Notes: a model not told the origin generated them from the letters alone. A stretch of 64,000 nt of DNA from Nostoc sp036917395 (GCF_036917395.1 NZ_JBALDI010000021.1:26798-90797), one strand, 5' to 3'. Numbered from the stretch's first letter, positions 46,655-56,501 are shown. Program-made: numbers and translations.

Positions 46655-47284
46655 ATGAAATCTTCAGTGTATCGCAACGTCGGTGTTACAGCTTGTTGCT
46701 TGGGACTGCTTGTTACTCTAATGGGATGTTTTGGAGTAAGCGTATCCTTAGAGTCCACAAACCCAGATACATCTTCACAACTGCCAACTGAAACTACCCA
46801 GTGGAATACAACTTCGTCTACACCCGTTTCACCTGAAAAAGGTATTTCCACTAGTCTATCGACTCCAGGAGCGACCCCAACCAATCAAGTAGAACATAGC
46901 AGTAGAGAGAATACTCATTCTGTCTTGGCAGATCGTGAGAAATCAGCAAGCAAAGCCAACGATCAAGGGACTTTGCGAATGAGCAATCAAACAAATCAGC
47001 CTGTGCGCCTGGCTCTACTGGCGCGATCGGTAGCAAAAGGTGGTACTAAACAGACTAACTATGATATACCGGCACATTGGGATTTTGCTCCCCAAGAAGG
47101 TAGTGATAAGGGACTGATTCTATCCCTACCTCAGAATAATTTAAAGCTGGAGAAGGGAGATATTTTAGTTGCTTTTGCACAAGATGGCTCTCGTCGTTAC
47201 TGGGGCCCCTATGTTGTTGGGGAAACTCAATTACCTAAGTGGAATTCCCAAAACAGAGAATGGCAACTAATGCTGAGTCCATAG
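46655..47284 (+). CDS. Putative lipoprotein, hypothetical
   Basis: 209 residues. A type II signal peptide ends in LMGC (C25). A Ser/Thr-rich linker (about 30-105) follows, then a compact C-terminal domain (about 110-209; PVRLALLARSV, ARDGSRRYWGPYVVGE-like, WQLMLSP). I know no family for it. The design suggests a surface or periplasmic domain on a flexible tether. It stands alone, followed by a dispersed element. Confidence 0.75.
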   Translation: MKSSVYRNVGVTACCLGLLVTLMGCFGVSVSLESTNPDTSSQLPTETTQWNTTSSTPVSPEKGISTSLSTPGATPTNQVEHSSRENTHSVLADREKSASKANDQGTLRMSNQTNQPVRLALLARSVAKGGTKQTNYDIPAHWDFAPQEGSDKGLILSLPQNNLKLEKGDILVAFAQDGSRRYWGPYVVGETQLPKWNSQNREWQLMLSP

Positions 47285-47293
47285 TTGATATTC

Positions 47294-47414
47294 AGTAGTA
47301 CTGAAGAAATAGTCCGGCAAGCGCGTAAATTCAGCTACCATCACCCAGACAAAGGACTTAGACAAGGGGATTTTGCCCCTTGTCTAAGCTAGGTAAACGC
47401 CATAGTGTACTAGT
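47294..47414. repeat. Variable-hairpin dispersed element, copy 3
   Basis: Shares AGCTACCATC and AGGTAAACGCCA...GTGTACTAGT with copies 1 and 2. The interior is a perfect 13-bp stem, CTTAGACAAGGGG (47357-47369) with CCCCTTGTCTAAG (47376-47388), not homologous to the stem in copy 2. Confidence 0.75.
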
Positions 47415-47573
47415 GTGTTGGAGAACTTTCTCTGGTGACTTGGAGCAACTGTCGTTACTGAACGGGAAAAAGTGTAGAGTACTGAGTAGAAGAAAATTGT
47501 TGAATTTAAAACTCCGAAGAACAAAAGATAGATAATCAACGACTATTGATTAGTGATTGTTGACTATTGACTA

Positions 47574-49520
47574 ATGAGAATGAAATTGAGTGTTAAGCAC
47601 ACTGTTGATCAGTGGTTCAACAGAATAGCAAAGAATCCAGCCCTTGGTGTAACTGTGTCGATTTTGTGGTTGATATTGATTAGCTGGATAGCTTTTGGGT
47701 GGAATTTGGGCAACACTGGCTTGGTTGATGAGACAGAGCCGCTATTTGCCGAAGCTTCCCGCCAGATGTTCGTCACAGGTGATTGGATTACCCCATTTTT
47801 TAATGGTGACACTCGTTTCGATAAACCTGCTTTAGTTTACTGGTGTCAGGCGATCGCCTATGCAATTTTTGGGGTGAATGAGTGGGCAGTACGCCTTCCT
47901 TCAGCGATCGCAGCCTTAGGCTTAATTTGTTTAGCTTTTTACACCATCCAGTGGTATACGGCTAAACAAGACGAATTAGAGCAAGTTTCACGTCCTACTC
48001 GCCGCTATTTAACATCTTTTATGGTAGTAGCGCTCATGGCACTCAATCCCGAAACTATTATTTGGGCGAGAACGGGTGTCTCTGATATGCTGCTCACTGG
48101 ATGTATGGCATCAGCTTTGTTATGTTTCTTTCTAGGGTACGCAGACAAGGAAGAGAGCAGGGAGCAGGGAGCAGGGGGAAAAAGAGAGCAAGGGAACAGG
48201 GAAGCAGAATTAATAACCAATGCCCCATTCCCTAATAAGTGGTACTTAGCTTTTTATGTGCTGATTGCAGGCGCAATTTTGACTAAAGGCCCAGTGGGAA
48301 TTGTTTTACCAGGGCTAATTGTTGCAGCCTTTTTGCTTTATGTGGGAAAGTTTCGAGAGGTGTTGCGGGAAATGCGCTTTCTCATGGGTATACTGATAAT
48401 TTTAGGTTTATCAGTACCCTGGTATGCTTTAGTAATTTGGCGCAATGGCTGGAATTACATTAACTCCTTTTTTGGTTATCACAACCTGGATCGCTTTACA
48501 GAAGTAGTTAACGGTCACTCAGCACCTTGGTATTTTTACTTTTTAGTCGTGCTGCTGGGTTTTGCGCCCTACTCAGTGTATTTACCAGTCTCTATAGTAA
48601 GACTAAAGTTTTGGCAGCGATCGCACTGGCGATCCCTTGAACGTTTTCAGCAGTTTGGTTTATTTGCCTGGTTTTGGTTTGCTAGCGTCTTTGGCTTTTT
48701 CACCATTGCTGTTACCAAACTCCCTAGTTACGTCTTGCCTTTAATGCCAGCAGCGGCAATCCTGGTAACCCTATTGTGGAGCGACCTTTTACCAAAAACG
48801 GATAATCAAAATGACACTACGACGCAAGGACACAAAGACACGGAGAAAGTATTTAATCATCTCCCAGCGTCTTCTTCCATCCCCCCCTTACTCCTCTGGA
48901 GTGGTTGGGTGAATGTAGTGTTTTTATCATTTTTGGCAACAGCACTGTTTAACATAAGCCACATATTAGGTACTGATCCAGCTATAAGTAACTTCCACGA
49001 ATTAATTCAACGATCTGGTTTACCACTAATAGCCGCCGTAATTTGGCTGGTTTGTGCTGTTTTGGTTGCAGGTTTATTACTGAGTCGCCGTTGGAACTAC
49101 ATTAACAGTATTAATTTATTAGGATTTGTGGCGTTTATAATTTTTGTCTTAACGCCTGCTTCGTTCTTTATTGATCGAGAACGTCAATTACCCTTAAGGG
49201 AGTTGTCTGCGGTCATTCTACAAGCAAAACAACCAGATGAAGAATTAATTATGCTTGGCTTCAAAAAGCCTAGTGTAGTTTTTTACAGCCACATTCATGT
49301 AAATTATTTAGGATTTCCCCAACAGGCTGTAGAGCATATTAAAAACCAGGCTGCCAAAGGATTAAAACCTCCCTCAGTGCTAGTGTTGGCTGAACAGAAA
49401 AAGTTTTTACAAATGAACTTACAGCCAGATGATTACAAGAGTTTATCAACCAAGGGTGCTTATAACTTGGTGAGAATTCCTTTTAAGAAAAAGAAAAATG
49501 AAAAAATGGATATATCATAA
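47574..49520 (+). CDS. ArnT/PMT-like membrane glycosyltransferase
   Basis: 648 residues with about ten to twelve membrane segments. The N-terminal LVDETEPLFAEASRQM and RFDKPALVYW match the periplasmic catalytic loop of GT39/GT83 enzymes such as ArnT, which use polyprenyl-phosphate sugars. Two hydrophilic insertions are repeat-derived: residues about 193-217 (from GGGAGCAGGGAGCAGG DNA) and about 412-430 (from ACGACGCAAGGACACAAAGACACGG DNA, split here by function). Both keep the frame and sit in loops. The acceptor is unknown. Two close ATGs (47574, 47580) are possible starts. Confidence 0.88.
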   Translation: MRMKLSVKHTVDQWFNRIAKNPALGVTVSILWLILISWIAFGWNLGNTGLVDETEPLFAEASRQMFVTGDWITPFFNGDTRFDKPALVYWCQAIAYAIFGVNEWAVRLPSAIAALGLICLAFYTIQWYTAKQDELEQVSRPTRRYLTSFMVVALMALNPETIIWARTGVSDMLLTGCMASALLCFFLGYADKEESREQGAGGKREQGNREAELITNAPFPNKWYLAFYVLIAGAILTKGPVGIVLPGLIVAAFLLYVGKFREVLREMRFLMGILIILGLSVPWYALVIWRNGWNYINSFFGYHNLDRFTEVVNGHSAPWYFYFLVVLLGFAPYSVYLPVSIVRLKFWQRSHWRSLERFQQFGLFAWFWFASVFGFFTIAVTKLPSYVLPLMPAAAILVTLLWSDLLPKTDNQNDTTTQGHKDTEKVFNHLPASSSIPPLLLWSGWVNVVFLSFLATALFNISHILGTDPAISNFHELIQRSGLPLIAAVIWLVCAVLVAGLLLSRRWNYINSINLLGFVAFIIFVLTPASFFIDRERQLPLRELSAVILQAKQPDEELIMLGFKKPSVVFYSHIHVNYLGFPQQAVEHIKNQAAKGLKPPSVLVLAEQKKFLQMNLQPDDYKSLSTKGAYNLVRIPFKKKKNEKMDIS

Positions 49521-49529
49521 TTGGGCATT

Positions 49530-49650
49530 GGGCACTTGTACTGAGCGTACCCCTACGGGGAAGCAAGCTACGCGTAGCGTCTCTAAGAGTTGCCGTAAAG
49601 CCTGCGGCATAGCTACGCTTAGGGCGCAGCCTCTCCAAGAGTTGTATTGG
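49530..49650. repeat. Dispersed palindromic repeat cluster
   Basis: A run of Nostoc-type repeats (CCCCTACGGGGAAGC, AGCTACGCGTAGCGTCTC, GCCTGCGGCATAGCTACGC) between two convergent genes. No gene is supported here. Confidence 0.7.
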
Positions 49651-49696
49651 TTATTAATTCTGCTCCTCTGCCCCTCTGCCTCTTCCCCATTCCCCA

Positions 49697-52600
49697 TTAA
49701 CACTTGTGATTGTAACCATTGACAGCTAAAGCTTGATTGATTTGGTTTAAGAGGTCTTCCATTGATATTGATCGCGGTAATATTTGGGTAGCGATCGCAC
49801 CCACAACAGTTTCTATAGATTCCAAACCATTCTTCTTCTGCTTGTCAATTTTCTCATAAGCTACCCCAGGCTGGGAAACACTTTCTGGGCGATTTAATCG
49901 CTGATTGAGTACCAAAATTGGTGGTAACTTGTCAGGCGAATCTCCCAATGTTTTCAGTGCTTTTAGGACGTCTTTGTGGATAGCGGATTCTCCTAAACAA
50001 ATTAGCAGTAAGTCAACGCTTTGGTGGCGAATTTGTTGTAACACTTCTGCCCAACAGGGACTGATCGCCGCTTTGAAGCCTGCTGTTTGTAGGTACTGAA
50101 TTAAAGCTTGGAACCACTCAGACCCCCGTTTAGCAGTTTCACTACTAATTGAGCAATTTTTTTCAGTCTGATAACCCTTAACTTGCTTGCGTCTTCCCTG
50201 TGGAAAATCACGCAGCATTGTCAAATCCACGACCAAGATGTTGGCAGGGCAGCAAATACCAGAAGCAATTTGCAGTACTGATAGTAAGGCATCTGTTTTC
50301 TCAGTGCGACTGCTCTTGTCCTTAGGAAATGGTGTTAAGTAAGGAAATACAGATAACCCTGGTATTTTAGAAGCTATTAGTGTGGTTGCAACATCGCAAG
50401 TAACCAGTGGTATAGCCGCCAAACGTGGATGCCCAATTAGTTGTTGCAGATAAATTTGGGCAGTGGTACTTTCGACATCTAACAAAATTACATCAAACTG
50501 CCATACCCGCGCCAAGAGTTCTGCCTGATCTAGGTCATCTACTTCAATCACCCGGTGTTCTCGAAGTGAGGGGTGGGGATTGACCGATTCCAAATGGGGA
50601 TTCACTAACCTGAGAATTCGCAGTGGAGTCTTAGTTGGGATAATTGCGCTATCATCTAACCCTAGCTGCAAAACTGCTTGTGCAGCACATAATTTTTCTA
50701 GAACTGGTGCTAATACCTGATGCTCTACTGGCAAACTTAAGAAACCATCGGCTCGGTTAGCAAATGCTTGCTCTTTTTCGGCTGCCGTCGCTGTCACAAT
50801 TACAGATATATGACGGGTTGCGCTGTCAGATTTCAGTAAAGTCAGCACATCCCAGCCTGATAGCAGGGGTAGTAACGGATTCAAAAATATCGCTATTGGT
50901 TGCAAGCGCCGAGCTTTTTCGACTGCTTCTGTCCCTGATCGCGCAATCACTACCCGATATCCTAAACCTTTGAGTTTTTCGGTCAAGTCTTCAATATATC
51001 GCGCTACTGCCTCGACTACCAACACCAACCGTTGCGAACTAGCGGGATGATGCTGTGTGGGCGTACTGACATGCTGACGATCTGCCACAGGGTTTTCCCG
51101 TGTCTTTTGGTGTTGCATCTGTTCGTCTTCTCTGATTCCCACATCTGGCTCAGAAAAACCTGTTTTTGGCGGACTGGGCGGCAGAAGTAGTGTAAACTGG
51201 CTACCTTTACCTTCACGAGATAAGAAGCTGACATCTCCTCCGTGGAGGCGAGCCAGGGCCCGAGTTAATACCAGCCCCAAACCAGTGCCTTCAAATTGGC
51301 GGGTGAGGGGATTTTCTAGTTGTTGAAATTTTTGAAAGATTAAGTGTTGTTGGTGTTCAGGAATGCCAATGCCTGTGTCCCAAATTGTAAAGGCAATCCA
51401 TCCTTCCCAACGACTCACCCGCAGCCCAATTTCACCAGATATTTCGGTGAACTTAAAGGCGTTGGAAAGTAGGTGTACTAGCATCTGGCGCAAGCGCAAT
51501 TCATCTGCCACTATCTGATCTAAGCCTAGTTCAATGGAGAGGCTGAATTGGGAAGCAGATGAACGGGCATTTTGTTGAGTTTGGGACGTAGCTTTGCTAG
51601 GTTGGGTGTGGATGGCTTTGGCTTCTGATAGGGCGCGATCGCACACAGCCTGAATTTTTACTGGGGTCAGTGTCAGATCCATTTGTCCCGTTTCCATGCG
51701 GGTCAAATCTAAAATGTCATTAACCACACTCATCAAGTGGCGTCCGCTTTGATGAATCAGTCCCGCATAACGGGCTTGACGCTCGTTAAGTTCTCCCAAC
51801 TGCTGATCTACAAGCAACCGTGATAATCCCAGAACGGCAGTTAGGGGAGTTTTGAGTTCATGACTAATACAAGCTAAAAACTCATCTTTCAACCGATTTA
51901 GTTGAATTAAATCAGCATTCTTTGCTGCCAGTTCTTTGCAAAGCTGTTGTTGCTCAGTGACATCAGTAGCTAATACCAACCACAAATCATTGCTGAATGC
52001 AACCTCTGAATCTGCACTCATGACTTTAAACTCAGGACTATCTAATGGAATTTTGGCAAACTGCCAGATTCGCTCCTGACCATTTTGCACTTCGACAACG
52101 CAGGTACAAGTACCCACCTGACTATCTAAATAGCAGCGACTGTATACAGCATCTGGTGATGCTTCTTGCTGGGTCGGTTCCTCTGCAACACCATGCTCAT
52201 TCTCCCTACCATTGGGATGAACCGTGATTGCTCGTTGAGTGACATATTCGGGTTTTTCGGAGGGCTTCGGGACAAGTATTGCCTCCACCTGTTGCCTAAC
52301 TCCTTCTGGATCTTTCAAGACTCCTAATTGCTGCCACCAAGCGGGATTTCGTGCTACCACCTCGCCAGTACCCGTTTGTAACATCAAAGGCCAAGGCAGT
52401 CTTTCCAGCAACTGTACCAGTGGCTGGTGTCCCAATGATTTGGGTTCATTTGGTGTCTGCACACTAGCATAATACTCATGGCGATGCTCACCAGACGACC
52501 TCTGGATGCCTGAGCTTAGTGACCCAGCTATGCGTTCCTTAGCCAACAATCGCAACAGACGTGAACTATCCAGCAGCCCCAAATATTGACCATCAGAGTC

Positions 52601-53185
52601 AATCAATGCCCAATCTAAGGAGGAGTGTTTTTCGGCTTGTTGATAACCCAAGCGCAAGCTCAATTGCTCTACAGGCTCAGAACCTAATATTGTCTGTATT
52701 GGCTCAATTAGACCCTGACCCCAGGTAGAGAGTGATTGGTGTAAATTTAGATTTTTATCGTCACTATGTGCTAATAATATTTGGATTAAACGGGCAGAAT
52801 ACAGCAATCCTATGGGGCGTTGCTGTTGATTCACTACTACTAAGCGATCGCACTGCTCTTGCTCAAAAATCTCCAGCACCACTGCCAGAGAACTTGTTTG
52901 GGGGCAGCTAGGTACGGTTGCCTGAAAGTCATAAAGCGGGTAATCTAGCATTAACATAGGGCTTTGGGGGTTCTTCTTCCTGTGGAAACCTCCGGCATCT
53001 CCATCTGCCAACTGTTGATGGTCTTTTCGCCTGAAGCCATATTCTCTAAGAAGACTCATATAAGCAACTCTGGTTATTTCAACGCCATTAAAACAACGGG
53101 ATTTCCCCTCACGGACACTTACTTGCAAACGAGTGCATTTTTCTAAGAGGCGACTTTTCCTTTTGCCGCTTCTCATTTCTAGCAA
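49697..53185 (-). CDS. Large hybrid histidine kinase with CBS pair and three receiver-like domains
   Basis: Up to 1162 residues. The first 76 residues have little family character, so the true start may be the ATG at 52957 (MLMLDYPLYDF) or at 53059. Order (long numbering): CBS pair (about 85-230), PAS-like (about 265-420), HisKA with H442 (ISHELKTPLTAV), HATPase (HLLSNAFKFTE, WDTGIGIP, GTGLGLVL), then three receiver-like domains. In the first the phospho-site is Asn (FLNPLLPLLSGWDV), in the second Asp remains (ILLDVES), in the third it is Cys (LLLICLGES). It is divergent from kaiA across 453 bp. The input signal is unknown. Confidence 0.88.
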   Translation of the reverse strand: MLEMRSGKRKSRLLEKCTRLQVSVREGKSRCFNGVEITRVAYMSLLREYGFRRKDHQQLADGDAGGFHRKKNPQSPMLMLDYPLYDFQATVPSCPQTSSLAVVLEIFEQEQCDRLVVVNQQQRPIGLLYSARLIQILLAHSDDKNLNLHQSLSTWGQGLIEPIQTILGSEPVEQLSLRLGYQQAEKHSSLDWALIDSDGQYLGLLDSSRLLRLLAKERIAGSLSSGIQRSSGEHRHEYYASVQTPNEPKSLGHQPLVQLLERLPWPLMLQTGTGEVVARNPAWWQQLGVLKDPEGVRQQVEAILVPKPSEKPEYVTQRAITVHPNGRENEHGVAEEPTQQEASPDAVYSRCYLDSQVGTCTCVVEVQNGQERIWQFAKIPLDSPEFKVMSADSEVAFSNDLWLVLATDVTEQQQLCKELAAKNADLIQLNRLKDEFLACISHELKTPLTAVLGLSRLLVDQQLGELNERQARYAGLIHQSGRHLMSVVNDILDLTRMETGQMDLTLTPVKIQAVCDRALSEAKAIHTQPSKATSQTQQNARSSASQFSLSIELGLDQIVADELRLRQMLVHLLSNAFKFTEISGEIGLRVSRWEGWIAFTIWDTGIGIPEHQQHLIFQKFQQLENPLTRQFEGTGLGLVLTRALARLHGGDVSFLSREGKGSQFTLLLPPSPPKTGFSEPDVGIREDEQMQHQKTRENPVADRQHVSTPTQHHPASSQRLVLVVEAVARYIEDLTEKLKGLGYRVVIARSGTEAVEKARRLQPIAIFLNPLLPLLSGWDVLTLLKSDSATRHISVIVTATAAEKEQAFANRADGFLSLPVEHQVLAPVLEKLCAAQAVLQLGLDDSAIIPTKTPLRILRLVNPHLESVNPHPSLREHRVIEVDDLDQAELLARVWQFDVILLDVESTTAQIYLQQLIGHPRLAAIPLVTCDVATTLIASKIPGLSVFPYLTPFPKDKSSRTEKTDALLSVLQIASGICCPANILVVDLTMLRDFPQGRRKQVKGYQTEKNCSISSETAKRGSEWFQALIQYLQTAGFKAAISPCWAEVLQQIRHQSVDLLLICLGESAIHKDVLKALKTLGDSPDKLPPILVLNQRLNRPESVSQPGVAYEKIDKQKKNGLESIETVVGAIATQILPRSISMEDLLNQINQALAVNGYNHKC

Positions 53186-53638
53186 CTAGCCTCCCCAGTG
53201 TCTTACTGGTATTTAAACTCCTCATCGATAGCGACGGCTACAACAATTATGGCTCCAAAGGTTCGCTTTAGAACCTTGAGGAATTATAATGATTTAGAAT
53301 GCGACAATCCTTTAAGTTCGTTTAAGTATCTTATCAAGGAGCAAAATAAAAAAATTTATCTATTTATTTATATACATAGATGAGATACAAATAATAAATT
53401 AGCTACTCTGTCTTATTATGCCGACAGATACCTGATCATCAAAGACCTAGTAAATCCTACCACTCAGTTGCTGCACTATGTTATTTAGTGGCTAGCACTA
53501 TCTGTTAACACAGAGCGTTATTTTTTTGGGTCGAATCACCAGTTTACTCTACATCCAGTATTACTATAGAAGCGTTAGCCAAACTTATCAGCCCACGTTT
53601 CTTGGTCAGGGCGATTAAGGAGATGTATTCAAGAATAG
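53186..53638. other. Divergent promoter region of the hybrid kinase and kaiA
   Basis: 453 bp without a gene. A 7-bp hairpin (AAGGTTC/GAACCTT, 53258-53277) is present. It should hold the kai promoter; I see no certain -35/-10 pair. Confidence 0.5.
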
Positions 53639-54220
53639 ATGTTATTACCGATATTGATTCTGCAACCTGATGTTAATAAATGTTTAAATAATCCAGTTGA
53701 CTTAGACAACCAAAAAGGTTTGAGCAGGTGGGTGTGGAAATTTATTGACGAGATTATTGCCCAATTTTACTACCTACCTATTGTTGCAACTACCTCTGGA
53801 AAAATCAACTATTTACCAAATTGGCTGCAACCAAATCCAAATAAAGCATACGCTGATAAGTACGTCTATGTATTTTTCAGCCACACCCAAAAAAGCCAAC
53901 AGCATTTTCAGGAGATGACTCCAGCAGAACGGCAAGGATTATTAAGACAGCTTAAGTCAGATTACAGCCTAATTCTTATAAATTATTTTACCACAGACAA
54001 AACACTCAAGGAAAAAATTGATAAATTTATAAATATTATATTTTATGCTAATATTCCTGTGCCCCAAATGATTGAAATTCACATGGAGGTAATTGAAGAA
54101 TTTTCTCACCAGCTAAAATTAGAAGGAAGGAGCAATGAAACGTTACTTGATTACCGCCTGACGTTGATAGAGATCCTGGCTCACCTGTGCGAAGTCTATA
54201 GGAGTTCGATTTCTAAATAA
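53639..54220 (+). CDS. kaiA: Circadian clock protein KaiA, short form
   Basis: 193 residues, against about 284 in Synechococcus. KaiA stimulates KaiC autophosphorylation. The C-terminal four-helix clock domain is present (MTPAERQGLLRQLKSDY, YANIPVPQMIEIHMEVIEEFSHQLKLEGR, LLDYRLTLIEILAHLCEVYR). The N-terminal pseudo-receiver is missing or reduced to a remnant (about 1-85). Short KaiA is known in Nostoc and Anabaena. It begins the kaiA-kaiB-kaiC series. Confidence 0.93.
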   Translation: MLLPILILQPDVNKCLNNPVDLDNQKGLSRWVWKFIDEIIAQFYYLPIVATTSGKINYLPNWLQPNPNKAYADKYVYVFFSHTQKSQQHFQEMTPAERQGLLRQLKSDYSLILINYFTTDKTLKEKIDKFINIIFYANIPVPQMIEIHMEVIEEFSHQLKLEGRSNETLLDYRLTLIEILAHLCEVYRSSISK

Positions 54221-54323
54221 ATTAAATTTATTGATTTTCAACTTGGAACAAGCTACTGCTGTTAGTTAGTCCCAATGCGCGACGCATCTTGTATTTCTAT
54301 TATAATGACTAGGCATTAAGTAT

Positions 54324-54638
54324 ATGAATAAAGCCAACAAAAACTACTTCCTCAAGCTTTACGTAGCAGGGAACACCCTGAATTCAGTCCGAGCATTAAA
54401 AACACTCAAAGATATTTTAGAACAGGAGTTTGAAGGTGTTTATGCTTTAAAAGTGATCGATGTACTGAAAAGCCCACAACTGGCGGAAGAAGATAAAATA
54501 TTGGCAACGCCGACATTATCTAAAATTTTGCCTCTACCCGTTCGCAAAATTATCGGGGATCTTTCAGATAGAGAAAGAGTATTGATTGGATTAGATTTGC
54601 TCTATGAAGAACTGAGTGAAGATGATTTTGAAGAGTAA
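54324..54638 (+). CDS. kaiB: Circadian clock protein KaiB
   Basis: 104 residues with a thioredoxin-like start (YFLKLYVAGNTLNSVRAL), the fold-switching C-terminal half (ATPTLSKILPLPVRKIIGDLSDRERVLIGLDL) and an acidic tail (ELSEDDFEE). KaiB binds phosphorylated KaiC and sequesters KaiA. It lies 103 bp after kaiA and 249 bp before kaiC; the latter gap holds a dispersed element. Confidence 0.97.
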   Translation: MNKANKNYFLKLYVAGNTLNSVRALKTLKDILEQEFEGVYALKVIDVLKSPQLAEEDKILATPTLSKILPLPVRKIIGDLSDRERVLIGLDLLYEELSEDDFEE

Positions 54639-54686
54639 AATAATTAATAATGCAAGAGAGCATTTATAAAGTAAATTTTAACTGTG

Positions 54687-54795
54687 TAGGGTAGGGTGTT
54701 AAAGCGTAGCGCAACGCACCATTTATCTAGTTGCGTTCCGGCAAAATAATTTACTTTCGCTATCTTGAGTCAGATTCTGCCATAACACACCCTAC
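54687..54795. repeat. GTAGGGTG-type dispersed element, copy 4, inside the kai operon
   Basis: Begins GTAGGGTAGGGTGTTAAAG and ends CATAACACACCCTAC, inverted ends of the family seen at 13196, 41326 and 42253. It sits between kaiB and kaiC. Confidence 0.8.
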
Positions 54796-54887
54796 TTAAT
54801 ATGAAAGTTTATAAATAGTGTCGAAAAAATTGAATCTCAAATTTAGTAATAAAAAAACAGTTTTTAATCCCCTTTTGTTATTAAGCA

Positions 54888-56450
54888 ATGAGTGAAAACG
54901 AGCAACTAGAACCAAAGCAACCACCGAGAATTAGGGGTATAGAAAAAATTCGCACGATGATCGAAGGGTTTGATGATATTACTCATGGTGGTTTACCACT
55001 TGGTAGAACTACTTTGATTAGCGGCACATCCGGCACAGGCAAAACTTTATTCTCTCTTCAATTTCTCTATAACGGTATCACCTACTTTGATGAAGCAGGA
55101 GTATTTGTTACCTTTGAAGAATCACCCAGTGATATTATTAAAAATGCCAATATTTTTGGTTGGAACTTGCCACGCTTAATCGAAGAAGGCAAGTTGTTTA
55201 TTCTTGATGCATCTCCCGATCCAGAAGGTCAAGATATCGTTGGTAATTTTGACCTTTCTGCACTAATTGAGCGCTTGCAATATGCCATCCGCAAATACAA
55301 AGCTAAACGAGTTTCAATCGATTCAATAACAGCGGTATTTCAGCAGTATGAAGCGATGGGAGTAGTGCGACGCGAGATTTTTCGCCTAGTAGCACGTCTC
55401 AAACTACTAAGTGTCACCACTGTAATTACCACTGAACGTAGTGAAGAATATGGTCTTGTTGCCTCTTTTGGTGTGGAAGAATTTGTTTCCGATAATGTAG
55501 CAATTGTTCGCAACGCTTTAGAAGGAGAACGCCGCCGTCGCACAATTGAAATTCTCAAGTTGCGCGGCACAACTCATATGAAAGGCGAATATCCTTTCAC
55601 GATTACTAATGAAGGAGTTAACATCTTCCCACTGGGAGCAATGCGTTTAACTCAACGGTCTTCTAATGTCAGAGTATCTTCTGGTGTCAAAACCTTAGAT
55701 GAAATGTGCGGTGGTGGTTTCTTTAAAGATTCAATTATTTTGGCAACAGGAGCCACAGGTACTGGCAAAACCCTCTTAGTCAGTAAGTTTATTCAAGATG
55801 GCTGCCTCAATGGAGAACAGGTAATATTATTTGCTTATGAAGAATCACGCGCCCAACTATCTCGCAATGCTTCCTCTTGGGGAATTAATTTTGAAGAATT
55901 AGAGGATCAAGGTTTACTCAAAATAATCTGTACTTATCCTGAATCAACTGGTTTAGAAGACCACTTACAAATTATTAAATCCGAAATTGCTGTCTTCAAA
56001 CCAGCTCGCATCGCCATTGATTCTTTATCAGCACTAGCTAGAGGAGTGAGCAATAATGCATTTCGGCAGTTTGTGATTGGTGTGACGGGTTATGCTAAAC
56101 AAGAAGAAATTACTGGTTTCTTTACCAACACAACTGACCAATTTCTGGGAGCTCATTCGATTACTGACTCTCATATCTCCACGATTACCGACACAATTAT
56201 CATGTTACAGTACGTAGAAATTCGCGGAGAAATGTCGCGGGCAATTAACGTGTTCAAGATGAGAGGGTCTTGGCATGATAAGGGCATTCGTGAGTATAAT
56301 ATCACTGCTGATGGTCCCGATATTAAAGATTCTTTCCGGAACTACGAACGGATTATCAGTGGTGCTCCTACTCGCGTTAGTATCGATGAAAAGGCGGAAC
56401 TTTCTCGCATTGTTAGACGTTTTGAAGACAAACAGAGTTCCGAACCCTGA
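54888..56450 (+). CDS. kaiC: Circadian clock ATPase/autokinase KaiC
   Basis: 520 residues, double RecA domain. CI Walker A is GTSGTGKT with K52 and CII Walker A is GATGTGKT. The autophosphorylation sites S431 and T432, with T426, are intact in SITDSHISTITD, at the same numbers as in Synechococcus KaiC, and the EGERRRRTIEILKLRGT and FKMRGSWHDKGIREY signatures are conserved. The C-terminal A-loop and tail are slightly different (DKQSSEP end). It follows kaiA and kaiB on the same strand; a 249-bp gap with a repeat suggests that kaiC may also have its own promoter. Confidence 0.98.
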   Translation: MSENEQLEPKQPPRIRGIEKIRTMIEGFDDITHGGLPLGRTTLISGTSGTGKTLFSLQFLYNGITYFDEAGVFVTFEESPSDIIKNANIFGWNLPRLIEEGKLFILDASPDPEGQDIVGNFDLSALIERLQYAIRKYKAKRVSIDSITAVFQQYEAMGVVRREIFRLVARLKLLSVTTVITTERSEEYGLVASFGVEEFVSDNVAIVRNALEGERRRRTIEILKLRGTTHMKGEYPFTITNEGVNIFPLGAMRLTQRSSNVRVSSGVKTLDEMCGGGFFKDSIILATGATGTGKTLLVSKFIQDGCLNGEQVILFAYEESRAQLSRNASSWGINFEELEDQGLLKIICTYPESTGLEDHLQIIKSEIAVFKPARIAIDSLSALARGVSNNAFRQFVIGVTGYAKQEEITGFFTNTTDQFLGAHSITDSHISTITDTIIMLQYVEIRGEMSRAINVFKMRGSWHDKGIREYNITADGPDIKDSFRNYERIISGAPTRVSIDEKAELSRIVRRFEDKQSSEP

Positions 56451-56501
56451 ATTTAGTATCGTAGTATATTCTTTCCTAAATTTAGTATCGTGCTATATTC
56501 T
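56450..56501. repeat. Direct repeat just after kaiC
   Basis: Two 23-bp copies beginning AATTTAGTATCGT and ending TATATTCT (56450-56472 and 56479-56501), two mismatches, 29-bp period. They lie between kaiC and the TolC-like gene. Confidence 0.8.

Noticed and set aside
49498..49722. Small ORFs between the ArnT-like and hybrid kinase genes
   Set aside because: They are made of dispersed palindromic repeats and match no protein pattern.
53198..53383. 61-codon ORF upstream of kaiA
   Set aside because: No ribosome site or recognisable sequence; the region is better explained as a divergent promoter.
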